64,000 nucleotides of DNA from Thalassia testudinum (taxonomy: Eukaryota > Streptophyta > Magnoliopsida > Alismatales > Hydrocharitaceae): positions 72,728,501 through 72,792,500 of the forward strand of contig JAZHRO010000003.1 in the NCBI GenBank assembly GCA_037157565.1. Reading direction: 5' to 3'. Shown here piece after piece: positions 22,943 to 33,471 of this stretch; the stretch's first letter is position 1; every line of letters begins with the position of its first letter. A model generated the notes under the pieces. It worked only from the letters and a program-made list of their open reading frames with translations, was not told where the DNA came from and did no database searches. The translations under genes and the position numbers were made by a program.

Positions 22943-24481
22943 TTTATCAAGAGTTTAACTAAATGTTTATTTCTTTTGTTTCGTCCAAAAATTCAGAATC
23001 CAGATAACCATGAACATGTAATGTTGTAGCTTCTACAACAGATCCAAGCAAAGAGTCGATATACATTTAAAGCTTGTACTTGATCCCTAATAAGATTCTG
23101 TTGGGATAGGGAACCCTCTTCTCTCGGGGATATAAACTATTCTCTGATTTTAGCCATGGCTTTTGGCTTAGGTGGAAGATGTTTAAATTAACTGGATTTG
23201 TATTTGGTGGCTCACTCTCTTCTCGTGCTACATAGAGACTAGTATTTCAGAATCTAGATTTCTAGATTATCTAGTAAATCAACTTAGAGAGAGGCTGGAA
23301 AACTATGTTGTCTTTAATCTTTTGTACTTTTTCTTTTTTCTCTCTCTCTCTCTCTCTTTCGTGAGCTCACATCTCACCAGATTTACAACTGTATTTGGTG
23401 GTCTCGCTTGGCATTACACTTCAATTAGGTTCTAATAACCCAACGACAAAATCAGAAGCCTTCAGCTAGTATTCAGGCTGTCAGAAATACAGAAAAAGTA
23501 GGTTAAGGCTGCATTTGGTGGTTTGTGAGGGTGGTAGGTGTTTTGCCTCAAAACATTTAACTTGACTCACATCACACAACTGCTTCACATAACACTTTTT
23601 TCTTTGTTCCTTTTCTTGAGCAAACATCTCTTATGTATGAAAATCTACTTGGCACAATGCCACAACACAACATACCACTGTATTTATCAACACAACATAA
23701 CATGACATATGTACTTTTATACATGAGTCATTCTTCAGGATTTTTGGGATGATTAAGAGGATCTCGGGTTGCTTATTTGGTGGAAGTGCCTACTCTTAGC
23801 ACTGGTTAGGCAACGGATAGGACGTCGTATTTCTGACCTTGACATCAGTACCCTCCTTAAGCTAAGGATTCCACAGAGGACGGTCATGACCATCCACCTC
23901 AGTCCTAGTTTTATCAGAACCCCCTCTGTGTGTCTTTGCCTTATTTGGTAGCTCTCGCAAGGATTTTCTCAAAGAATTAATACGTAAGAACTGAGAGCAA
24001 AAACTATACCAAACTTCAAGTGTCTATCAGTTTTCACAGAGGATCCATTGCAAAATCTACATGAAAGTGTGAAATTATACTGGATTCTAAGTCTAGGAAT
24101 CTACTAAAGAATACATCTCTAATAAAACCTCTTCATAAAATGATCTAATCCCCCAATTGTTGGCAAAAGATTTTCAATTTTTATAGACTACCACCCCATG
24201 CCTAAGTTCTTGCATGTCCTCATGCATGAATAAAAGAAATTGGAATATGGCAGGGTGTATGTCGATAGAAATGATCTGGAATTGCTTCTGAGTTGTCGTT
24301 CTGCTCATGCCAACACTGCAATGCAATACACAATATGCAAAAAAATAAGAAAAAATGAAATATGCTATGTATATATGGTATGTATATATGTATACGTGTT
24401 GAGTTTAATGCCTCCATCTAGGCAACTTGTCAATCACACGTCCTCGATAAGATGTATTGTTTTGTCAGCAGGAAGAGGATC
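22943..24481 (-). other. 3' UTR of element C
   Basis: Non-coding DNA between the pol stop and the LTR. The segment 23980-24210 matches, inverted, the region after base 39190 in element D, including GGACATGCAAGAACTTAGGC and the following GGGG tract (about 24195-24210). TTTGGTGG occurs several times between 23190 and 23790. There is a CT microsatellite at about 23337-23358. Confidence 0.55.
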
Positions 24482-25386
24482 CTAGGCAAAACACGGTTTG
24501 AGGTGCTGGCCATTAATCGTAAAAACATGCCCATATTTTAGGTTTGTAATTTGGACCACTCTGTTAAGATACGAGTGCATCACTAGATAAGTTCCAATCC
24601 AGTTGGACTTGAGCTTTCCCGCAAAGAATTTGAGTCAGGAGTCAAACAACTAGACCTACTAGTTTGCTGCGAACTTCTTCCTTCAGATGTGTCGATCATG
24701 GAAAGCCTTTGTCTTGTCTTTGTATATTTTTGCATTCTCGTAAGCTTCCTGCCTAATCTCCTTTAACTCACTAAGCTGGAGTTTCCTTTCATAACCTTCA
24801 CCCTTGAGGTTAAAATTACACTTCTGCACTGCCCAAAAGGCACAATGCTCCAACTCCACATGAAGGTGACAGGCCTTTCCATACACCATGCGGTATGGTG
24901 ACATTTTGAGCAGGGCCTTGTACATGGTTCGATATGGCCATAATGCATCAATCAACCGATCGGATTAATCATTTCTATTAGTTCTAACCGTCTTTTGAAG
25001 GATAAGCTTCATTTGACGATTAGATACTTCAGCCTAGCCATTGGTCTGTGGGTGATACGGGGTAGCCATGTGGTGCTGCACCACATATTTCTTCAATAAT
25101 GACTTGAAATGGGCATAGATGAAGCGACTACCCCCATCGCTTATCAATGAGCAGGGAACTCCAAATCTTGTAAAAATGAATTCCCGAACGAAGGATATAA
25201 TAGTCTTATGATTAGCCCATCATGTTGGGATAGCTTCTACCTACATTGAGACATAATCTACTATGAGGAGTATGTACTCAAAGCCATGCAAGTTTGGGGA
25301 GGGGCCCATAAAATCAATGCCCCAGACATTGAACACTTCTACAACGAGAATAGATTGGAGACGCATCATGTCTCTCCAGGTCATAG
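24482..25386 (-). pseudogene. pol: Integrase remnant of element C (Ty3/gypsy pol 3' end)
   Basis: On the minus strand, from 25386 down, it encodes [13 protein letters not shown], a second catalytic D in SDGGSRF, then PYHPQTNG, an in-frame TAG, and AEVSNRQM. The catalytic D, D-35-E spacing is still readable. It continues with [30 protein letters not shown] and the C-terminal FAGKLKSNWIGTYLV before the stop at 24482-24484. Several other stops are present. The 5' remainder is lost at about 25386, where unrelated sequence begins. It is clearly related to A1 integrase but more diverged than A4. Confidence 0.85.
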
Positions 25387-25636
25387 AACCTGTAGGATCT
25401 GTAAATCACAAGCACAATAGAAGGGGGGATGAATAGTGTGGTAGATAAAAAATTGCAAGACAAAACAAACCACAAAAACACACAAGATATATAGTGGTTC
25501 CCCTCACTTGGGTACTCCACTACCTAAGTCTCCCGACTTAGGACTTTTAACCCGATTCCCTCAACATGGAGGGAAGCAATTTACTAATACTTGAGGTAAT
25601 TAATGTGTTACCTCAACCCAATTACAAGATATTTAT
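25387..25636 (-). repeat. Fragment of an unplaced LTR, probably copia-type
   Basis: The stretch contains GGGGGGATGAATAGTGTGGT and AGTGGTTCCCCTCACTTGGG, phrases I associate with plant copia LTRs and leaders on the inverse strand. Neither terminus is present. It separates the truncated C integrase from the A4 LTR. Identification is by style only. Confidence 0.3.
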
Positions 25637-26830
25637 TGAGAGTGGAAAACTACGCGATCGAAATTGGATTTGAAAAAATAGTCGTAGTTTGATTTGCGAA
25701 GCAATCCGTCAACAGAAAAAATTTTATCGAAATTTATGAGGAAATTCTGGGTCTAACACAGGGAGACTAAGTTGATCTTAAATTCGCTATTATAATTTTT
25801 TTGTATTTTTTGTTTGAAAGTGAGATAATTACAATGGAATTGATATAACAGTAAGAGAGAGAGAGATAGAGAGAGAGAACAATCACTTGATATAATAATA
25901 CTATTTTTACATCTAGAAAGTGGGAAATGATTGCAACTAGATATCAGGAAATTCTATTCTAGAAAGTGATAAAGAAAATGGAGAGAGATGTTATCCTCCT
26001 CGACAAATGCTTGGATGATGAGCCGGAAAGAGCAATGCCTGGAAGATGGAGAATGGAGTAGGAAGAAGGATGATGGAGCAGGAAGAAGCGGGAATGAGGT
26101 AGTACATCGTCGTCGTGGGATCCACTTCTAGAATGGGGCCGAGAAAACTTAGATTTGGCTCTAGAGTAGCATCTCAGGTGTGGGACAAGCTTCTATTAAG
26201 CTTTGGAGAGGGAGAGAGATGAAGAAAGGGATGAGAATTTCATAGGGTAGGGTCTCCTTTTATAGTTGCAAGGATTGGAGGCAATTTGCTCATTACATTG
26301 TTAAAACATTAAATGAGGGGGTCTTTAGTGATGGATTTAAGCGTCACTAAAGACCCCATGACGTCGCAGCTTTGCACACATGCCTACCTCCTCGCCTGCT
26401 ATGTGCTCAATGCTTGCCCACATCCAAGAAATCTGTTGATCGGATAGCTCAAATCGTTCCTCACCCGCTTCAGCTTCGCCTAATCGTGCGCCCGTGCATG
26501 AAATGGGGCATGTAGAAGTGCATGTACGTACGCGATCCAAAGCTCCACCACGTACCACATCTAGGCTCCTTGCCCGCATGATCACCATCTGACAGCTGAA
26601 TTGTGCTTGCTCCCTCGCCTGCGTGTGATTAGAGGCGTGCTGCATTTCAAACGTGCGCCTTGCTCTCGCGAAAGGGCACTCAACCGCTGCATTACGGGCG
26701 ACCCTTTGTCTCGCTTATATTTTAGGCACGCGCACCCATGGCCGTTCAATCAAGATCCAACGACCCAGATCCGATCGTGCATGCGATGAAGAGAAAGAGA
26801 GGGACGTGATGGTTGAGCAGTGGGCACTGA

Positions 26831-26864
26831 TCTCAGCCATTAGATCAAAATCTAATGGCTGAGA
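26831..26864. promoter_or_regulatory. 15-bp perfect inverted repeat in the A4 LTR
   Basis: TCTCAGCCATTAGAT and ATCTAATGGCTGAGA flank CAAA. In other copies the core reads GCCGTTGGATC/GATCCAACGGC. Here two pairs have changed from G-C to A-T on both arms, so pairing is retained. Confidence 0.6.
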
Positions 26865-26921
26865 TTGATTGATTTATAAAGGAAAGAAAGGCAACAATGG
26901 TTCCTTGGGCTGATTGGGCGG

Positions 26922-26926
26922 CTGGG
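26922..26926. repeat. Left target-site duplicate of element D (CTGGG)
   Basis: CTGGG here and TTGGG at 47153-47157 flank element D, with one mismatch. Removing 26927-47157 leaves GGCTGGGATGGCACC, the order seen in A2 near 13611-13625. Confidence 0.6.
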
Positions 26927-28546
26927 TGATTGCGCAGTAATCATAGGTCTTAATTGACCTAAATTAGGCTAGGACTTAGCAAAAGTTAGGGTAATTCATG
27001 CATGCATAAGCATTATTTGCATCTTTAATGCTTTCTTTTAGCTATGCATAAAATGATGCTACAATGTACTGATTAGGTGCATTATGACAATTATAGGAAA
27101 TAAGCTGACCAGAAGGTAGTTTTGAAGCTGGATCTGAAGCTGGAATAACTATTGTTGCAGCAGAGCTGGAGTGGAAGACATAGAATAGATGTCATAGATA
27201 ATAATGTAAGGGAGTTAAGGTATGATATTCTATTAAGTAGGAATAAAGCAGTAAAATATGAAGAACTTAGGTCCACCGTAGCCCTCAGATAACCTAGAAG
27301 CCTCCCCAAGCCTTAGCCACCCTTAGATTAGGCCACCGCACCCTAGGAAACCTTAAAACCCTAATTCCATCCTCTATCTAGACATCCAGATAGATTATAG
27401 GATGTCCAGAACCCTCAGCCAACTCTCGCACACCTTAAACCCACTTTTGCAGTGTTATTGGACATCCAGATACTTGGTCAGATGTCCAATTTCTGTAGAA
27501 TGCACAAGATAGAACCTAGAATCCTTCCTGACTCTGATTAGATGTCCAAGATTGAAGTCTCAACTTCTGATTTTTGAGTATAAGTCATCTGATGCTATTA
27601 TTGGACGTCTAGAACTGCTTTCCAGTTCCTTTTTTGAGATTCAAGCCTTGATCTTGGATCTCTAGCTCTCTAAACACAATTCCAACCCCATAGGAACCTA
27701 AATTAAGGTGTCCTAACCCTAGTACATCACCTCTAGACCTCCCTAAGGAGCTAACTAGGTCCTCACTAAACATAATTGAGTTAGATCATAGTCAATTACC
27801 TTTGCCTAGTCAATTGGACTCATAGGATCCAATTGAGCTCAGATCTCAACCCATGCAAGTCCAATTGGACTCAGTGAGAGTCCAATTAACCTAAGCCTAA
27901 CCTAATTGAGTTATTTCACTCTCAATTAGGTTCACACCCATTCAATTAAACTTGTGTTAAGTTTAATTGCAATTCCCCCTTAGCAATTATGGCTTGCAAC
28001 CCTAATTTAAGGCCTACACCAACCAAAACCCCTTAGGACCTAACCTATATCACTTAGACACCTAGGTTACGGCCACACACACACACACACATCCACTCAC
28101 ACACTCCCACACACCCTAGAGTATTCTAGGTTCTTCCAAAGGTGGCACCACTCTTGGTTGCCAAAATTTTCAACCAAGAAACATTCAAATTGAGATCCAC
28201 TTTTTGTGGATATAAGAACCACCATGGCCGGCCACTCTTGGAGCCCTCTCTAGATAGTTTCACACTTCTCTAGAGAGTCTCCCTTAGGTCCCACTTGCAC
28301 CCATCCATCTCATGGCATTATCCATCTCTTGGCTTTATTCACTTCCATTTAGGCTCGCTACATTCCCTTCCCCCTCCACCTCCATGAGTTGATCACCATG
28401 GCCACCACCATCTCCAGGCCAGGATGCTGGATCACCTCTCCAACCTCTCTCCAAGGACTGGCCTAAGCACCATTGGTCGCACCTCCTTCTCCACTCAACC
28501 ACTCAAAGGCCATCGAAGACCACCTTTGAATGCTGTTATTTCTACT
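26927..28546 (+). repeat. 5' LTR of element D, left part
   Basis: Starts TGATTGCGC after the CTGGG duplicate. 27400-27620 repeats GGACATCCAGAT and GGATGTCCA motifs. 27780-27980 is rich in CAATTGGACTC/CTAATTGAG variants. A CA microsatellite of 18 bases lies at 28074-28091; the other LTR has 26. The left part is interrupted at CTACT (28542-28546) by the solo A LTR. Confidence 0.65.
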
Positions 28547-29441
28547 TGTTGAACGTATACGAACGCTACGCTAACGTGTTTGGTTTTGGAAAACCTGTCG
28601 TTGTAGTTCGAAAGCGAAGAATTCATGTTCAACAAATAAAATTTGTACCGAAATTAAAATTCAAGGTCGAACACAAGGAGGCGGACGTTTGATTTAAAAA
28701 CTACGCGTTTCTTTTTATTTGCCACAGAATAATTCAATTTAAAACTATCTAATTATTTACAATAAATAGAAGAGAGAGAGTAAGAGAGAAAGAGAATATT
28801 ACACAGAGAAATCAAAATGAGATGTAGAATAAATAAGGAATTTTTCATTGAGGAAATTGTTCATTACAACTAGAAAGCATAAAACAATTACTCTAGCAAG
28901 CGATAAATTTACTCTAGAAAGCATTAAAAGAATGGAGGGAGAAATATCCTCCTCGACGATTGCTTGGAGGACGAACAAAACTACACTAGAAAGCAGTAAA
29001 AAGAATAGGGAGAGAGAAATCCTCCTCGACGGTAGCTTGAAGGACGAGCCGGATGGGACGATGCCTAGAAGAAGGAGAATGAAGCAGGATGAAGTAGAAG
29101 AATGGGAATGGAGTAGAAGAATGGGAAATGAGGGGTCTTTAGTGATGGATAAATCCGTCACTAAGACCCCGACGTGGGCATAGCTTCCTCGCCCACGCGC
29201 GCCGCTTCAACTGCCCGCACACCCAATGCCATCGCAAGCACGCTGAGTCTCAGCCGTCCGATCGTGAGATCGGACGACTTAAAACGTATCTTCGCCCGCT
29301 ACGCTGCGCGCCCGCCCGCGTGTGATCACGCGTCCACGCTGCACGTCCAATCGCGTGTCGGCGCTATTGGGCACGCGTAGCCGTTGGATCGCAATCTGAT
29401 GCTCAATGCACTGCTCGCTTTCGCCTGATTTGAGGGTCGTG

Positions 29442-29493
29442 GGACTCGATCTCGCGACCTCTGCTTCGTCGCCGCTTCATCTCCACTGCGCTA
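29442..29493 (-). other. tRNA-like A-box/B-box module in the solo A LTR
   Basis: On the minus strand TAGCGCAGTGG (29493-29483) fits the A-box and GATCGAGTCC (29451-29442) the B-box, 31 bases apart. This is the best-preserved pair on the inverted copies, and its orientation relative to the LTR is the same as in A1. Confidence 0.55.
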
Positions 29494-29540
29494 CGCCATC
29501 GAGAAGGTCGCAAGGATGATTTTAAAGCACCGCGTCCACA

Positions 29541-29564
29541 GCCGTTGGATCGAGATCCAACGGC
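29541..29564. promoter_or_regulatory. GGATC inverted repeat in the solo A LTR
   Basis: GCCGTTGGATC and GATCCAACGGC pair perfectly around GA, matching the repeat at 10402-10425 in A1. Confidence 0.6.
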
Positions 29565-30041
29565 GGAGAGGGGGTGGGCGCACGGTCTTCATGGAATGTA
29601 GGTGGCCGTTTGGGCGGTCGACATGGCACCACTGTTGGTGCTAGAGCACCACGATCATTTATTTTGATGATAACAAAACACGTGTTATTTAACATTTACA
29701 ATTTGAGTCCTAGATTTCAGGTCAATTGCAAATGAAGACGTGTTTAGACGGAACTCGAGCTCGCATCCAGGACGGATTGGAGGAGCTTGACGGAAAATAG
29801 AGGAGGTTCGCGTGGAGCGAAAGATTGGAGATGGAAGACAAGAAGAATAGGATAGATTCTTTTTTATCCTTTCATGTATCTCTTGTATTTATTTTCTTGC
29901 TCTTTATTTTCCTTAGACATTATGTTAAAGAGCCTCAAAGAACCCTAACAGTAGTCCTAGGAACACCTGCACAACCCTAGGATACGTAGGTTTTCTGTAG
30001 AACACTTAGAAAACCAATATAGGGTTAAAACTGACTTTCCA

Positions 30042-30590
30042 GACGTCTAATTCACGAATCAGACGTCTGATAAAGGATTCTAAGACGTCTGACTGTTGTT
30101 TCAGACGTCTGATAACTGTTAGGCTGGACATAGTTAGTTCTGTCTGATGAATTCAGACGTCCATAACTTATACCAGACGTCTTAGGAGACGTCTGATGAC
30201 TTTGCCAGACGTCCAGTTAGTGGACCGTTGGCTGGCTTAGAAGACACTCAAGATTATGACCGTTAGAGCCTTATCAGACGTCCATAGGACTTCACAGACG
30301 TCTGATAAATGACCGTTTTGCCTCGGCTGACCCAAAATCTCTTCTCAGAGATTTTCTAGCCGTTGCAACGTTTGGAAATCAATTCCCACAGTAAAAGTAG
30401 GTTTCCAGACGTCCATACATAGTGCCAGACGTCCTGTATGTCGTCTGATGGACTTGCACAAAAACCCTGTTTAGATCTGATTCAAGTCAGGGAGAAACCC
30501 GCATAGAATCAGACGTCTGACCTTGGAATCAGACGTCTTAAAGTGGCCTTCCAGACGTCTGATGCCAGAGTTAGACGTCTGATAACCCTG
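30042..30590. repeat. Cluster of about 16 GACGTC palindromes in the E1 LTR
   Basis: I count 16 GACGTC cores in about 550 bases, most within (T/C)CAGACGTC(T/C), and several as the full TCAGACGTCTGA palindrome. Spacing is irregular. The second LTR repeats the cluster at 33881-34429. The GACGTC core contains ACGT, the kernel bound by plant bZIP factors. In the older E2 and E3 copies many have decayed to GATGTC or GACATC. Confidence 0.8.
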
Positions 30591-30692
30591 TGAAGTGTAA
30601 TCATTGTCCTGATTTCGGCCTGATTCTCTTGGGCTTTGCACCCAACGGCTATGGAAGCTTTTCCAAGCCTTCCAAAGCCTTCCTAAGGCCTC

Positions 30693-30699
30693 TATAAAT
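30693..30699 (+). promoter_or_regulatory. TATA box of the E1 LTR
   Basis: TATAAAT sits at the centre of CCTCTATAAATAGAGG, 100 bases after the GACGTC cluster. An identical site in the second LTR is at 34532-34538. It is the likely promoter for gag mRNA. Confidence 0.75.
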
Positions 30700-31358
30700 A
30701 GAGGGGAACCCTTGCAACACAAACACACACTAAGAAAGACACAAGACACACTTAGCTATACACTCTCACACTCTTGTGTCCAAGAAGCTCTTGCTCTCTA
30801 AGCTCAAGTTCTACATCTTGAGAGCATCCAGCCGTTGCGCACCCGCTCTCCCGCCGTTGTCTACGAGAGCGAAGTTGCGCCGTCGCGTGGCTCACGCACC
30901 CGCGTCATCGTCGACGCACTCCTTGCAAAGGGGAGTTTCCTAAATCCTATAGAATCTTAGGTTTATTACTTTGTTGGCTCTATAGGTTTGTTGTTTTATT
31001 TTACCTTTGTAATTTGGTTGGGTATTCGCTTTGCGAATTCCCGTCTCCTTCGTGGGACAAAATCCTTCTCGTGGAGAGAAGGGGTTGAGGAACGCTACCC
31101 TCGTACTTGTAGCGTGGTTGTATTGAGGTTGAATCACCCTCGTTCAAAGTGATTCGGTTAGTGGATTTGATCAACTTGGTTGATCGGAAAATCCTAACTC
31201 GAGAGGGTTAGGTGGTGGTTTTCACCCGGTTTGGGTTTCCACCTAAAAATTACTTGTGTACATTTTGTGATTGCTTATTTTGTGAGATTGCTTTATATAT
31301 TGTTTATATTTATTTCCGCAATTATTACGTCACCCCCTCCTAGTAGGAAACTTTCAAT

Positions 31359-31370
31359 TGGTATCAGAGC
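31359..31370 (+). other. E1 primer-binding site, initiator tRNA-Met type
   Basis: TGGTATCAGAGC, complementary to the 3' end of plant initiator tRNA-Met, starts two bases after the LTR. This is the classic copia primer site. The second unit has it at 35198-35209. Confidence 0.92.
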
Positions 31371-31411
31371 AGGTTTTCCGCCGACAGGAGTAACATCCGC
31401 GGAAAGATCAC

Positions 31412-33133
31412 ATGGAGGGAAGCTGTTCCACAAGCAGGATTTCCGAGGGGCAGTCCACAACCCGTCCGCTGTTCTTCGACGGGAGCAACTACCCCTACTG
31501 GAAGCTGCGGATGAAGACGTGGCTTCAAGCCACCGACTTCACGGTCTGGGCTAGATGCGAGACGCCATTCGACATCCCAGAAAAACCCGTGGGAGGATAC
31601 TCGCAGCAGCAGATTCGGGAACTCTCTCTCAATGCAAAAACAATGAACGCATTGTATTGCGCGCTCAGCTCAGAGGAGTTCAATAGAATCTCGCAATGCG
31701 CCACCGCATACGAGATCTGGCACACACTCGAGGTAACTCATGAAGGTACCTCTAAGGTAAAAACTTCTAAACTCAATTTACTTTCACAAGAATTTGAGGC
31801 TTTTTCTATGAAATCTAACGAAACTTTAAGTGAGATGAACACTAGGTTCACTCTCATAGTAAATAACTTGAAAGCTTTAGGGAAGACTTTCATCAAGGGG
31901 GAGCTTCAAGGGAAGCTTCTTCGTTCCCTTGGACCGGAATGGGAACAGAAAGTCACCGCCATCGAGGAGGCAAACGAAATGGAGGAGCTCAACATGGAAG
32001 ATCTCTTAGGCAATCTGATGGCCTACGAGACTAAGTTGAAGCAAAAGAAGAAGGATACACCGGAGCCTAAACTAAAGAAGACTCTCGCCTTCAAAGCCGC
32101 GTCGGATAGCGAGGTAAGTTCCGACGACGAAGACTTTAGAATTTTACTTAAAAATTTTTCCAAGTTTTGTAGGGAATTAAAGAAAGAGAAAAAGGAGAAG
32201 AAAGAAAGCCCGAGACGTTGCTACCACTGCAACGGGAAAGGGCATCTGCGACCAGAATGCCCTCTTCTCAAAAAGAAGAAGAAGAAGGAAAAGGAGAAGA
32301 AATCTAAGAAGAAGGCGTTCCAAGCCACTTGGGACGATTCTAGCTCGGAGGAAGAAGAAAATACCATAGAAGAAGAAACCGCTTGCTTCGGTTTCATGGC
32401 CAGAGGAAGCGACAGCGAAAGCGAAAGCGACTCAGACAACGAGGTAAATCTCGATCTTCAAGAAGCATTTAATGAACTTTTTGAGATTAGTAAATCACTT
32501 AGGGTAGAAAATAAAGGCATTAAAAAGAACCTTAGTTTTCTTAGAAATGAAAATGATAGGTTAGAAAAACAACTCAAGGACATAGAAACTAGTCCTAAGG
32601 ATAATAACCTATTATTAGAAAATCAAGACCTCATCAATGAAAATAATAAATTGATTGAGGAAAATGATAGTCTAAAAATAGAAATTTCTGATTTAAAGAC
32701 TAAGATGAATACTATAGAAAGAGAAATTGCATGTCTTAGGGAAAGCTCTAACAAACTAATCAACAAAGTAGATGATTTTTATAGCCCTAAGGTTGAGAAA
32801 GGATCTCCGTCAAGGAGACCCTCTAACAAATCCGGATCCAAGCCCACTTGGATACCAAAGAAAAAATTAGAATCTTGTTTTGTAGGGTTCAGGGATGACT
32901 ACAACATAAAGGACTGGACCTACAAGCTCAAGGCTGGTCAACTTAAGTTAGGAGAACCAATGAGTAGACCAAGGAGGAGAAGAAGAAGACCGACGAGACG
33001 GCGAACAAACGACGGACCCGCCGCACGTCGACCACCAGATTGGAGACCGGCGCCGATGCCCGGTCCTCCAAGCTACGGATGGGAGCCCCATCCGATGTGG
33101 CGTCCACCACCACCATTCGGGCCATTTTATTAG
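31412..33133 (+). CDS. gag: Gag polyprotein of E1, copia type, 573 aa, intact
   Basis: The ATG lies 41 bases after the primer site and the frame is open to TAG 33131-33133. Residues of about 20-215 form a copia-type gag domain (UBN2/DUF4219-like: FFDGSNYPYWKLRMKTWLQ near the start, MNTRFTLIVNNLKALGK later). A Lys-rich stretch precedes a CCHC zinc knuckle (CYHCNGKGHLRPEC, residues 270-283). Next come an acidic Ser/Glu/Asp stretch (about 305-345), a coiled coil (about 347-455) and an Arg- then Pro-rich tail. The product would build cytoplasmic particles and bind RNA. E2 and E3 frames run three codons longer (FYWPW), so this stop is slightly early. It resembles SIRE-like copia gag; lineage is inference. 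Confidence 0.93.
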   Translation: MEGSCSTSRISEGQSTTRPLFFDGSNYPYWKLRMKTWLQATDFTVWARCETPFDIPEKPVGGYSQQQIRELSLNAKTMNALYCALSSEEFNRISQCATAYEIWHTLEVTHEGTSKVKTSKLNLLSQEFEAFSMKSNETLSEMNTRFTLIVNNLKALGKTFIKGELQGKLLRSLGPEWEQKVTAIEEANEMEELNMEDLLGNLMAYETKLKQKKKDTPEPKLKKTLAFKAASDSEVSSDDEDFRILLKNFSKFCRELKKEKKEKKESPRRCYHCNGKGHLRPECPLLKKKKKKEKEKKSKKKAFQATWDDSSSEEEENTIEEETACFGFMARGSDSESESDSDNEVNLDLQEAFNELFEISKSLRVENKGIKKNLSFLRNENDRLEKQLKDIETSPKDNNLLLENQDLINENNKLIEENDSLKIEISDLKTKMNTIEREIACLRESSNKLINKVDDFYSPKVEKGSPSRRPSNKSGSKPTWIPKKKLESCFVGFRDDYNIKDWTYKLKAGQLKLGEPMSRPRRRRRRPTRRRTNDGPAARRPPDWRPAPMPGPPSYGWEPHPMWRPPPPFGPFY

Positions 33134-33471
33134 CCATGGTAGGTGAGGTAAAAATTCTTAACCCTATCTTATTATCATAAGCATTTAGATAGGGGGAGTT
33201 AAAAAAAATGATGAGCTAATTGTCAATTTTTAAGGGGAAGAAATAAGGTAGCTAAATTTCCTTTAGTAAGGGGGAGAAAAATAATAGCTATCTTGTTGTT
33301 ACAAAAAGGGGAGAATATTACCTTTGTCAAAAGAAACTCATAGAAGAGCATGTTTTAAGGGGGAGTTATAGGAAATGTAAAATCAATTAAACCTTTTTGA
33401 TAATGTCAAAAAGGGGGAGGATTTTTATGCATTATTATTTACGGTTTTGTCATCATCAAAAAGGGGGAGAT
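33134..33471 (+). other. E1 3' UTR with repeated purine runs and polypurine tract
   Basis: Seven purine runs with GGGG or GGGGG occur at about 33191, 33231, 33269, 33305, 33359, 33410 and 33459. The last, AAAAAGGGGGAGAT, directly precedes the second LTR and is the functional polypurine tract by position. No pol remnants are present. Confidence 0.8.

Larger units (their letters stand above)
25637..26926 (-). repeat. 3' LTR of element A4, left part (split by element D)
   Basis: An inverted family A LTR: CT/GA-rich tract near 25855-25880, hairpin GTGATGGATTTAAGCGTCAC near 26325, decayed tRNA-like module (B-box-like 26644-26652, A-box-like 26684-26694) and a perfect 15-bp inverted repeat at 26831-26864. 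It breaks off at ...GCGGCTGGG, where A2 continues with ATGGCACC. The continuation is at 47158. Together the two parts are about 1.76 kb, like A2. Confidence 0.82.
29633..31356 (+). repeat. E1 first LTR (1724 bp)
   Basis: Starts TGTTGGTGCTAGAGCACC and ends ...CTTTCA before the primer site. It holds the GACGTC cluster (30042-30590) and a TATA box (30693-30699) inside the inverted repeat CCTCTAT-AA-ATAGAGG (30689-30704). Confidence 0.93.

Noticed and set aside
30042..30590. CRISPR-like repeat array
   Set aside because: The repeats are short palindromes at irregular spacing inside a plant LTR; there are no constant-length spacers.
30471..30749. A 92-codon minus-strand frame in the E1 LTR, repeated at 34310-34588
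   Set aside because: It covers the GACGTC cluster and TATA region on the antisense strand; it is identical in both LTRs only because the LTRs are identical.
31231..31554. A 107-codon frame overlapping the start of E1 gag (repeated at 35070-35393)
   Set aside because: It spans LTR, primer site and gag in a different frame and shows no domain; a shadow of gag.
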